Of a stretch of 64,000 bases of DNA, positions 9,836 to 19,946 are shown piece by piece (position 1 is the stretch's first letter; the number at the start of each line of letters is the position of its first letter). The translations under genes and the position numbers were made by a program. The notes beneath the pieces are model-generated. The model made no database searches and was not told where the DNA came from. It saw nothing but the letters and a program-made list of their open reading frames with translations. Source of the DNA: Caprella mutica (Eukaryota > Arthropoda > Malacostraca > Amphipoda > Caprellidae); contig CANNZV010002330.1 in the NCBI GenBank assembly GCA_947561585.1, forward strand, positions 1 to 64,000, in the 5' to 3' direction.

Positions 9836-11629
9836 ATTTAACCGGATTTCTACTTCATAATGACTGAATACATATAATATAATAAATTTCCAATCTTCAA
9901 AATCTCACAATAGCAAACCTTCTCCAAATTTTCCACTGCAGAAATACTTCTCTCGTAAATTCGGGTAAAATTTTTCCCTTTTGAGCTGATCAAAAGGAAT
10001 TCTGATATTGAAGAAAAATATCAAATATTAGCGGTGTGTTTTCAGGAGAAGAATGGAAGGGAAGATGGATCCCAAAAAGAAAATGTGAATTGGGAAAACC
10101 TATTGAAAATTCATGGCTGATTGGAACTGAAAATATTATGCAGTTAATCGTTAATATAATGGTTGAAATAAATCTTTTTCTTGAATTGGAATCAGGATAG
10201 AAGAACAATAGGAAATGATGGATACGAACTTTTATTAAAAATTAGTTCATCAAATTTCAATTGGAAATATCTTTGAGTAAAAGTAGCTCTTTGCTACATA
10301 ACTCAGTTATTTAGTATATGTTTTATAAAATAAACGAAAAGTAATATGAGTAAAATATATACACACGTTTGGAGAGAGAAAGACTGTAAGACTATTCCGT
10401 TCTAAAGCTCAGAGAAAGGGAAAAGATCCTGGTAATTATTTGTCATGTGATATCACGAACCACGAGGATCTCTCCAATAACAAATACACGCGCTAAAAAC
10501 ATTGGTAAAAGGCGTGTTATTCGCACTGGGGGCCACGGGAAGTAACTTGGTTTGCTTTAATGATGTAAAAACAGGGGAAAAGGTTGTGCTTTGCAGGGAA
10601 TCCGAGGAGATTCGGGGGAAAAAGTTAATGAGATTTTGGGAGAGAAGGAAAGTGGTTAGAGAGGTGGAGAGAGGATGAGGGGTGGATGTGAGAGGTGGAG
10701 AGAGAATGAGAGAGGACAAGAAGATGGGAGGAATGGAAGAGGTGGTGGAAGAGGTGTACTGGAGTGAGGTAGTTTTTAGTAAAGTTGAGGTGACTGAGAG
10801 GAGGTAGTTGGAGAGGTGGAAGTAAGGAGGCAGGAGGTTAAAAGAGGTGGAGGATTGTACACTGAGGCAGATATAATATATTATATAGTTTCAATATTAA
10901 ATATTATTAATCCAACTATCAATTAATCTCACAAAGATGAACAATGTAATTCCCTCATTGGTCTGCAGTTCGAAATGGATAATTCATTGATGTTCATCTC
11001 TTTAGGTAACCATAAATCTAATATCCTATCATATCAGTAAATCGCATTTAGAACAATTTATATAGTAACTTTTCCCAGTAACCCTAGTTTCTATAAATTA
11101 TAATTTTCCCCAATAATTACTGTTCAGCTACGTCTGTTCCAGTCTACATACGTGAGTCTATTTATTCGGTGTATTTATTCGGTGCAGTGCCATATTCTTC
11201 TACTGGCAACAATTGGAGCGAAAGAAGTGGTAGTATTTCATTTAAGCCCCGGATATTTTAGACCATCTTTATTCGGAACAATAGGCGAGAGCATTTAGTA
11301 AAGACGATTGTACATCGAAACAGAATGAGTATCAATTGGACTCACTCGCTATTTCAATGTAAGTTAAAGTAATACTTGTATTATTATATATTTGAGGTTA
11401 TTTATGACAGTTTTCGTTCATTTTGAAAAGACAGAAAGACAAATTATTAGTTTCAAGGCATTTAATAATCTGGAGATTGTTTTCTATTTCTGGGACAGAC
11501 AGAGAGTATTTCTGTGACGTACATTCTTTTTCTTTGATGCCTTGGAACAGTAAAGTGGAACGTGGAGAAAAGCTGGTAGAGACAATGATGCTAATTCAGA
11601 ATTGAAGTGCATCAGTGTTTCGTGATATA
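9836..11629. other. Intergenic DNA with a purine-rich tract; no supported gene
   Basis: The + strand from about 10560 to 10860 is rich in G and A (GAGAGGTGGAGAGAGGATGA-like), a low-complexity polypurine tract. The segment 11481-11542 (TATTTCTGTGACGTACATTC core) is repeated inverted at 29720-29770, with an 8-bp insertion here. Around 11100-11340 composition is more balanced (ACTGGCAACAATTGGAGCG), but no convincing frame follows. Confidence 0.45.
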
Positions 11630-12807
11630 CAGGGTGGCGCAAAAAAAAGGAAACCCCTTTTCAAACTATTTTATTTTACAAACTATCAATGCTAGAAATT
11701 TTCTAAAAAAACATTTTCATTTGTTTACTCTTTCTGCATCTATCATGATAAACTATTATAAGTTATGACAAAAATTAAACATCCTACAGCGAATTAAAAA
11801 AAAGTAAATAAAAATGGCTTGCGCGAGCACGAAATATATGAAAAAAAATCATAAGAGTATATTTCATTTTATATGGATGTAAAAACATTAAATTCTACTA
11901 TTTTTCATAAAAAATAAGATAAAATAAAACAAATAATTACCATATGAAAGTTGGTTTTGAAGGTAAAATTGATATCATTATAAAAATCAGTAAATTTGTA
12001 TCTCCTATTCGAAACCCTCAAAACGCAGTTTTCAAAAGAACAAAGAGTTTTTGTTGTGACAAATTTTTTAAACACTGTAAGTTTTACGCAGGTTCAACCA
12101 CATTTTGAATAAAGCTTTCTGGAAAGATTTCCAACAACTATAAACCCATATTGACGAATGTTAATAAGTTCAAAACAGAAGAAACCTCCTTAAATTTGAA
12201 CAAAAAGTTATCATGTCTCAGGAGAAAAGAATGAACACATCAAAACATTAATCTTTTTCATGAACAGCATATTAAGAATACAAAAATATAAATCAGAAGG
12301 TAAGGGTTAGATATCATTTAAGAGACATTTCGCCGAATTGTTAAACATGATTTAAGATATTATTCTTTGAAGAAGCATGTAAGGCTCAAACTCTTAAAAC
12401 TGATTTACCGCACCGTCTAAATAATTTTGTAAAATGGTTTCTGCAAAAAAATGAACATTTTGAAGAAGATATCGTGATTGGTGATGAAGATGTATTTCCA
12501 TGAATGAAAGAGTCAATAAAAAAAAACGTTAATTGAATGTAAAATTGTAGAATTTAATTATATTTTTACTACTACCATATGGAAATAAATTATCCTTATT
12601 ATGAAATTTGTGTATTTCGTGCTCGCGCAAGCTCTTTTTATTTACTCTTTTTTAATTCGCTGTAGACTCGTAACTTATAATAGTTTATCATGATAGATGC
12701 AGAAAAAGTAAACGAATAAAATTGTATTTTTAGTCAATTTCTAGCTTTGATAGTTTGTAAAATAAACTAGTTTGAAAATGGGTTTCCTTTTTTTTTGCGC
12801 CACCCCG
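11630..12807 (+). mobile_element. Decayed mariner-type transposon with long terminal inverted repeats
   Basis: The termini CAGGGTGGCGC and GCGCCACCCCG are flanked by TA on both sides (11628-11629 and 12808-12809). Inverted similarity continues inward for roughly 200 bp, with ATCATGATAAACTATTATAA and its complement, and ends near GGCTTGCGCGAG (from 11816) and its mirror CTCGCGCAAGC near 12625. Inside, translated fragments at about 12329-12510 on + resemble mariner transposase (DLRYYSLKKHVRLK, VKWFLQKNEH, IVIGDEDVFP), with at least one frameshift near 12400 and a stop right after the first catalytic-Asp region. Non-functional. Confidence 0.85.
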
Positions 12808-13079
12808 TATATTTAGTATCGAATAAAGTTAATGAAGCAGATAAGGAAATAATAGTCGCTAATCGTAGGATTTCGAATACAAATCGATTAGATGAAAAAT
12901 GAATGTCAATTTTACATGGAATAAAATATTTTTGATCTATCTTCTTTAGTCGCAATACATTTCCGAAATAATTTCAATAATAAAATAAGAAAATATAATA
13001 AAATACTATTAAGAGATATAATAATGATACATGTTTCTCTTTAAAACATCATTACATACGTTCTCCTTTATAATCTACT

Positions 13080-13223
13080 TTACATTTATTTACGCGCTTT
13101 ACGCATCGATTGTCGTAAGATTGCGTATGACGTGGTCGCCAGAGTCGTGACGTCAGAGTTTCAGAAATAGCAGGAGTGGCAAGTCGCTGCGTGTGTTCGT
13201 GAGTTTGTCCTACAGAAGATACA
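13080..13223 (+). promoter_or_regulatory. Promoter-like segment with a CRE palindrome
   Basis: A GC- and CpG-richer stretch in AT-rich surroundings (TTACGCGCTTTACGCATCG, CGTATGACGTGGTCGCC) contains a perfect cAMP-response element, TGACGTCA, at 13148-13155. It ends just before ATGGGCGCTG followed by GTAAGA. No TATA box is visible. Composition and adjacency to an ATG plus donor suggest a CpG-type promoter and 5'UTR. The paired copy at 26553-26700 keeps the same CRE (26621-26628). Confidence 0.4.
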
Positions 13224-13233
13224 ATGGGCGCTG
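13224..13233 (+). CDS. Possible ten-base first coding exon (Met-Gly-Ala, phase 1)
   Basis: ATGGGCGCTG is followed by GTAAGAAAAG, a consensus 5' splice site, leaving the reading frame in phase 1. Unspliced, the frame closes after 13 codons, so a coding role needs splicing. Downstream exons are unproven. A candidate acceptor (TTCTTTCTTGCAG) ends at 20666 on this strand and is phase-compatible, but its frame closes after about 35 codons. Very short first exons of this kind exist in insect genes. The call rests on motif context only. Confidence 0.25.
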
Positions 13234-13511
13234 GTAAGAAAAGTGTTTATCGTTCTTTTGGACGCTGAGGAATTGTGAAGAATTTCAGAGTGGAAGAGCA
13301 ATTGTTTGTCAGTTTTGATTTAGCGTAGAAAAAAGAAGTTGAGGGAAGGCGGTTCGAGATATGGAATGGACGTAAGTGGTGCTACAATTGAAGAGAAAAG
13401 ATAAAATGACCAAGAGAAAATAAACATGCGAGTAGAAATACTGAGTATACGTTCATTTTAACTATAAATGTTCTCTTTTATTCTATAATAATAATACTAA
13501 AAGTAGTTTCC

Positions 13512-13576
13512 CAGGCAAGAAGGGTTTATTCCTGGGATACTCAGGGAATATTCCAGGAACAAATTCTTCTTGCCTG
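13512..13576 (+). ncRNA. Candidate 65-nt hairpin RNA (left-arm copy)
   Basis: The 5' arm CAGGCAAGAAGGGTTTATTC plus CTGGGATA pairs with the 3' arm over 28 positions around a 9-nt loop (CTCAGGGAA). If transcribed on +, the only non-pairs are one A-C, plus several G-U wobbles. The right-arm copy at 26199-26263 has different bases but keeps the pairing. It lies about 280 bp inside the would-be first intron. It could be a small-RNA precursor or a tiny palindromic transposon. Confidence 0.4.
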
Positions 13577-14852
13577 ATAATTAAATGTAGATTTTTACTA
13601 TCCGTATCAGCAGCTTATTTGATTGTTCAATTAATGGTAATTTAATGTGAATGTCTAAATATGAAATAGTTAACTAACCTATAGACAATAGACATTAATT
13701 ATCAAATACAATGTATCATTATAGTTACAGAAATTAAGTTCAAAAAGTGACCTTTGGCCGTTAAACCAAAAAATGAATGTAGGATAAATGCAGGATTTTG
13801 CCGAGACTTTCGGCATCTTCAGTTTTTCAACTGGCGGGGAAATTATTGCTTCTCTCGAGATTATAACGTAATATTTACTTGTTAAACACTTTTATTTGAA
13901 GATTTTTTATATTTTTTCCTCTTTAAAATTTATAATAAATTACTGTGTAAAGTACCAATTTATAAGATCATTTTCGATGTTATATCCTAACCTAATTACG
14001 GCTAGCTTTCTTTTTATAAATTATGATCCTATAACTAGTATCAAAAATTAAATCTCCTCACAATGACAACAAACAATTCTCAATTATGATAAAGAATAAG
14101 CTGATAAATTCTATCACACAGGAACAATATTCTAGGTGTATTCTATTAATTCTTCTCCCCTCTGTAACCTAGTTCCACCTAATAGGATTAGAATTAATTA
14201 TTCTAATTAGCATTCATTGAATGATGTCTCACTGGTAGTTCTTCTCGAATAGAGGATATCATTTCTATGAATTTTAGTAGTTTGTACTTAAATTGAATAA
14301 TATAGATTTTTAAATACCGTAAATTTAAATTACTAAAAACCGATTAACATAAATTTAATTTAAAAATTCTAAAACAAATAGAAATAAAGGAATGGTTAGG
14401 ATAGAGGTTTTATTCCAAAATGGTGTATCAGTTATGCGTTTCCATGATTTTTAAAATTTTTAACCAACTCATACTTAATTTTTCATATTAATTTTTTCTT
14501 AACCAAATCATAATTCATTTTATTTTTTTTTACCGACTCAAACTTAATTTTTCATATTAATTTTCTTAACCAACCCATAGGTACTTAATATTTTATTTTA
14601 ATTTTTAAAATAACTCATACCACTGAAGAGCAAATGAATCTCAACTCCGAATTCCATGGACTGACTTTTACCATCTCTCCAGTTATGGAAAATTAGACCA
14701 TAAACTTTGCAGTCTGTGGGATAAACTCTGTGGAATTTCTGTGGATAAAAAGACTCTACGTTTGTTGCGGTCCCGAAAACAAATTAAGAAGGGAATTGAA
14801 ATGAGATGTTAGTTTGGTTTGCAGATAAATATGGATATTTTTATTATCTTTT

Positions 14853-15508
14853 TAATAATCAATGAAGTTTTATGATCCCTTAATTATTTATGGAGTTTTA
14901 TGATCCTTTAATCATCTATGGAGTTTTATGATCCTTTAATCATCTATGGAGTTTTATGATCCTTTAATCATCTATGGAGTTTTATGATCCTTTAATCATC
15001 TATGGAGTTTTATGATCCTTTAATCATCTATGGAGTTTTATGATCCTTTAATCATCTATGGAGTTTTATGATCCTTTAATCATCTATGGAGTTTTATGAT
15101 CCTTTAATCATCTATGGAGTTTTATGATCCTTTAATCATCTATGGAGTTTTATGATCCTTTAATCATCTATGGAGTTTTATGATCCTTTAATCATCTATG
15201 GAGTTTTATGATCCTTTAATCATCTATGGAGTTTTATGATCCTTTAATCATCTATGGAGTTTTATGATCCTTTAATCATCTATGGAGTTTTATGATCCTT
15301 TAATCATCTATGGAGTTTTATGATCCTTTAATCATCTATGGAGTTTTATGATCCTTTAATCATCTATGGAGTTTTATGATCCTTTAATCATCTATGGAGT
15401 TTTATGATCCTTTAATCATCTATGGAGTTTTATGATCCTTTAATCATCTATGGAGTTTTATGATCCTTTAATCATCTATGGAGTTCTATGATCCTTTAAT
15501 CATCTATT
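14853..15508 (+). repeat. 28-bp minisatellite, highly homogenised
   Basis: About 23 copies of TTTAATCATCTATGGAGTTT plus TATGATCC (28 bp). Nearly all are identical; the first unit (CCCTTAATTATTTA) and the last (GAGTTCTATG) are diverged. It begins only about 30 bp inside the inner edge of the left arm. Confidence 0.96.
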
Positions 15509-16138
15509 TAATTTTCTAGGAATAATAGATACCATCTTGTTCATTAAATAATATTTTAATCAACAACCTAATATAGCATCAACATTAAGTACGTATCACT
15601 TTTCACTTGGTTATGATAGTTCTAATTCTTATCATTTTATTTATAATATCTAAATTATTTTCTAACTGTACGAAGTTAATAATTGACTTTTTAATTATTT
15701 TTATTAAACACAATTATGGTGAATGTAGTTATATGATGTTTTACTATTTTATAGAGTCGCCTAAGTCTGCATAAAATATGTAACCAAAATACATATTTAC
15801 TAATAAATTACAACTGTGTCAAGAATTTCAAGTTCATTAGAATTATTCTCCATTCAATTATTATGAAATATTTAATCTTAAAGTTAAAGATTTAAAGTGA
15901 TTAAAAACAATCGCAGAAAGATATCAATATTTTAGTATTTTCAAAGTTTGTTATTTACCTTGTCAATTTACCTCTAAAGTAAACAATTAAAAATGAATTG
16001 AATAAATTAGATTTGGTTGCATTTGGAAAAATATTTTTATTCAATATTGAATAAGTTTGGTAAACAGATTATTATTCGGGATAAAATTATTATTTAGGAT
16101 AAAATTCTTAAATTTATTATAAAATCCTAATCTTTATC
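15509..16138. other. AT-rich DNA, nothing recognised
   Basis: No frame, array or transposon end could be supported. Confidence 0.5.
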
Positions 16139-16490
16139 ATTAATGATGAAATCATCATCTATCATAAAAATCATCATTTATGATAAAATCATCATTTATG
16201 ATAAAATCCTCATTAATGATAAAACCCTCATTAATCATAAAATCTTCATTTATGATAAAATCATCATTTATGATAAAATCCTCATTAATGATAAAACCCT
16301 CATTAATCATAAAATCTTCATTTATGATAAAATCATCATTTATGATAAAATCCTCATTTATGATAAAATCATCATTTATGATAAAATCATCATATATGAT
16401 AAAATCTTCAATCATGATAAAATCATCATATATGATAAAATCATCATTTATGATAAAATCCTCATTAATGATAAAATCCTCATTCATGAT
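16139..16490 (+). repeat. 18-bp AT-rich array
   Basis: Repeats of ATTTATGATAAAATCATC with variants (CTCATTAATGATAAAACC). Because 18 is a multiple of three and the unit lacks stops in several frames, stop-free frames arise on both strands and are not genes. A 72-bp block, ATGATAAAATCCTCATTAAT onwards, is duplicated at about 16200 and 16270. Confidence 0.92.
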
Positions 16491-16952
16491 AGATAATTAT
16501 AATTTCCCATATCATCATCGACATCTGCATGGTAATCGTTAGAAAAATCGTTCTGTAAATTATAATAACTATTACAGAATAAACTGATATCAATTTCCTC
16601 CATTAAATAACTACTTTAACACTATAGAGCAGTAGCATATAACTATCCATTAGAAAAATAACGTAAAACTCCTCTCTATCCTTTATAAGTTCATATTTTC
16701 TTTTGATGAGAGAGAGAGTGCTTCACTACATGTTTTTTTTAACAACTTCCGTTCATTCAATCACTGTTTAATGAACTAAAAATAATACATAACTGTTACA
16801 GTTTTATTATTCATTGAAACAGGTTTTTAATTTCCGAAGCAATTTATAAATCTGATATAATTATTATGGTGAGAAATTTATAGGGATTATGGTTGTTATA
16901 TGTTTGGGGGTTGATTGAATGGTATTATGGTATATGTGGTAAATAAGTTATT
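16491..16952. other. AT-rich DNA, nothing recognised
   Basis: No supported feature; a GAGAGAGAG tract lies near 16710. Confidence 0.5.
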
Positions 16953-17446
16953 TGGTAAAATAGGGTAGGTAAAATAAGGTATATGGTAAAATAAGGTATA
17001 TGGTAAAATAAGGTATATGGTAAAATAAGGTAGATATGTGGTAAAATAAGGTAGGTATATGGTAAAATAAGGTAGATATGTGGTAAAATAAGGTATATGG
17101 TAAAATAAGGTAGATATGTGGTAAAATAAGGTATATGGTAAAATAAGGTATATGGTAAAATAAGGTATATGGTAAAATAAGGTAGATATGTTGTAAAATA
17201 AGGCAGATATGTGGTAAAATAAGGTAGGTATAGGGTAAAATAAGGTAGGTATAGGGTAAAATAAGGTAGGTATATGGTAAAATAAGGTAGATATATGGTA
17301 AAATAAGGTAGGTATATGGTAAAATAAGGTAGGTATATGGTAAAATAAGGTAGGTATATGGTAAAATAAGGTAGGTATATGGTAAAATAAGGTAGATATA
17401 TGGTAAAATAAGGTAGGTATATGGTAAAATAAGGTATATGGTAATA
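16953..17446 (-). repeat. 15/19/21-bp array
   Basis: Units of GGTAAAATAAGGTAGGTATA plus T (21 bp), interspersed with 15-bp (GGTATATGGTAAAATAA type) and 19-bp forms. Stop-free minus-strand frames rich in Tyr, Leu and Pro are periodicity artefacts. Confidence 0.92.
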
Positions 17447-17731
17447 TTGTACACTATGTATAATCTATATGGAAAATGGCATAAATCAAAATCTTAATTA
17501 AGTTCTTCGCGTAAAATGTTAGAAGAAATGTATGGCAAAAATTAGAGCAAAGTAATAAATTATTTCTGAAGATTAACGAGACTGATTTCCTTAGACTGAT
17601 TATGCCTCTTTTAAAATATTAGGCAAGAGACGCTCTAGATGAGATAGAGGGGATTGTACCTCATTGTGAACAGTAGAGAAATGACTTAATTTGGACCTTA
17701 TAACTTTTAAATTAATCTACTTTTACCTACT
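17447..17731. other. AT-rich spacer, nothing recognised
   Basis: No supported feature. Confidence 0.5.
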
Positions 17732-18214
17732 CTGGTAGCAATGTTTACCGGGCCAATATTGGGACAACATTGGCAATATTGGGACAACATTGGCAATATT
17801 GGGACAACATTGGCAATATTGGGACAATATTGGCCATATTGGGACAACATTGGTAACATTGGGACAACATTGGCCATATTGGGACAACATCTGCCATATT
17901 GGGACAACATCTGCCATATTGGGACAACATTGGCAATATTGGGACAACATTGGCCATATTGGGACAACATAGGCCATATTGGGAGAACATTGGCAATATT
18001 GGGACAACATTGGCCATATTGGGACAACATTGGCAATATTGGGACAACATTGGCAATATTGGGACAATATTGGCAATATTGGGACAACATTGGTAACATT
18101 GGGACAACATTGACCACATTGGGACAACATTGGCCACATTGGGACAACATTGTTAACATTGGGACAACATTGTTAACATTGGGACAACATTGGTCCGAGA
18201 ATCATTGCTACCAG
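17732..18214. mobile_element. TIR-bounded minisatellite element, family C (copy 1, 20-bp units)
   Basis: The left end CTGGTAGCAATGTTTACCGG and the right end ATCATTGCTACCAG are inverted copies. Between them are about 22 units of GGGACAACATTGGCAATATT (20 bp). The unit contains the same CCAATATTGGG motif as the subterminal sequence. Two other elements with the same ends but different unit lengths lie at 36083-36322 (11 bp) and 39378-40489 (22 bp). Stop-free frames on both strands are artefacts. No transposase. Confidence 0.88.
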
Positions 18215-18898
18215 GGTTTAGGTAAATTATATATGACAGCATTGTAATATTACCAATATTTTTATTCAAATTGCTCCAATGCAAATATGAGTACGAATTA
18301 TTATTGTTTATTTTGTTATATTTCTTTATTCAGATAATGTCCATGTAAATAAATGAGTAAAATGTCCATTATCAAGATAAATATTGGATCCATTGTTATT
18401 ATCTTCTACAGTAGTAATTTTCACTAAACCGTAAAAATCAGCAGCAAAATAACTCATATACCGGAAATATAAATTGGGATTTATTTTAAGATATCGGACG
18501 AGTTTTCAATTGTTAGTACAGAGCCAATGAGCTGTAAAAATGAATATGCTTTCATGAAACCCTATAGGCATTTATAAAACAGCTCGTGACTATTGTGCTA
18601 AATCTATACGGAGAAATATCGGAGAAATACGCTACAGTGAAATAGAAAAATAAATGAAGAATAATCAGTAATTATCATCAGTCAATACTGATATTTTTTT
18701 GTCATTGTTTTAACAAGTCGATTTTATACTCTTTTATAGTTATCATTTAAAATAGGATATTTTAAAACTTTATTTTATTTAAATCCCACTTTTTAAAAAT
18801 TAACCACCAACATATATGCATACGGAATTTATGTGTATCGTAAAAGTTATTTTTTTATGTTTAAATATACTTCTAATAAACTAAAAAAGAACACTTAC
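18215..18898. other. AT-rich DNA, nothing recognised
   Basis: No supported feature. The 18899 boundary is set by a minus-strand splice donor. Confidence 0.45.
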
Positions 18899-19141
18899 CT
18901 CCATCAAAAAGTTGAATGTAAGCTTCCAAAGTGCCACATGTTGTCGGTTTTAATTATTCCGACTATGTAGGTCGAAAGACTAAGCCTCTGCAGAGTCTCT
19001 GTAGTTTGCATATGATCGACTCCTGTCGGGGTGACATCGGCTTAGAGCAGATCAAAGGATGCACATACTTCGGCATATTCGCTGGCTGGGGATGGGGGTG
19101 GTGGGCGTAAGGGTTACAATATGTCGGGCAAAATGGTGCAT
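18899..19141 (-). CDS. Candidate terminal coding exon of a cysteine-containing peptide
   Basis: On the minus strand an acceptor (CAATTTGACCGCAG) precedes 19141 and a strong donor (GATGGAG then GTAAGT, complement at 18893-18898) follows 18899. Only one frame stays open, in phase 1, from 19141 to a TAG at 18963-18965 (59 codons). It begins APFCPTYCNPYAHHPHPQ and ends KLQRLCRGLVFRPT, with five cysteines. The segment is about 50% GC, well above its flanks. The phase matches the small exon of the inverted-duplication arms (phase 1), and the right arm lies upstream on this strand. The donor after the stop would imply a 3'UTR intron, or the exon is non-coding. No family recognised. Confidence 0.3.
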
Positions 19142-19639
19142 CTGCGGTCAAATTGAGGACAAGAAAGAGAATAGAATATACTGTCAAATATTTACCACTG
19201 TGTCGTTTGCTACTGTGTTTTAAATGGTTATTTTCTCTAAAAATTATATATATAATTTATGAATTTCAGAAAGGTGAATTAAGTATGTATTTATAATGTC
19301 ATTGCATTATTAGTTGTTCTAATAAAAACATAATTTGAGTACACATAAAATTTGATTGTCACATTGAAAAGAATATTATTTATGTATATAATGAATTATT
19401 ATTATATTTTTATTATTTCATTGTCAGTAATACGAACAAGAATATTTTTGTAATTATTTTTATTGATTTTGGAAAAGCATATACCTAACAGAATTTTTAA
19501 CAAATGTATATTATGTATATCAAAATGCTATGTTACTCTAATTAATATAAATATTAGAAAAAGTGTCTGCACGTTGAAATAACTATGAATATTGTTTATT
19601 TATTTAAAAATCATCCTCAGGAAATTTAATTCTAATTTA
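19142..19639. other. AT-rich DNA, nothing recognised
   Basis: No supported feature apart from the acceptor sequence adjoining 19141. Confidence 0.45.
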
Positions 19640-19946
19640 AAGATACATAATTTATATTCTCCAATCTCTATCTAGGATACAGACTAACATAGAATTAAAA
19701 TTATTTCTATATTGTAATTAAGACCCCTTCATACTTGCGTTCCTCAACGCCGCCTTTAAAAAAATGCTCATGGCAAAAAATGTTTACCTACAATTGATTT
19801 CAACTGAGCCCCTCACACTTGCGTTTTTTTTCACCAGCATTTTTTTCTAACGTGGCGTTGAGAAACGCAATTGTGAAGGGGGCATTAAAATATAATTTTT
19901 TATTTGTAAGTTAGTCTGTATCCTAGATAGGAGATTGAAGTACATT
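19640..19946. mobile_element. Nested palindromic MITE
   Basis: The outer arms pair (ATCTAGGATACAGACTAAC and its complement GTTAGTCTGTATCCTAGAT). Inside lies a second inverted pair with GACCCCTTCATACTTGCGTT and AACGCAATTGTGAAGGGGGC. A third copy of that terminus (GCCCCTCACACTTGCGTTTT) sits in the middle, near 19806. Flanks contain TTAA on both sides of the inner element. Non-coding. Confidence 0.75.

Larger units (their letters stand above)
13016..14822 (+). repeat. Left arm of a large inverted duplication
   Basis: This 1.8 kb segment reappears as its reverse complement at 25021-26760, about 97% alike where I compared them base by base. The outer edges share ATAATGATACATGTTTCTCT; the inner edges share GAGATGTTAGTTTGGTTTGC and diverge immediately afterwards. 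The arms are separated by about 10.2 kb. Each arm includes a promoter-like segment, a splice donor and a 65-nt hairpin. The 67-bp difference in arm length is due to small indels. Confidence 0.93.

Noticed and set aside
10453..10719. An 88-codon minus-strand Ser/Thr/Pro/Leu-rich frame
   Set aside because: It lies over the polypurine tract; low-complexity composition explains it.
16143..16542. Three overlapping Ile/Lys/Asp-rich frames
   Set aside because: They are produced by the 18-bp array; two strands and two + frames are open together.
17741..18247. Overlapping open frames on both strands with WDNIG or CCPNIAN repeats
   Set aside because: All arise from the 20-bp units of a family C element; several frames are open at once.
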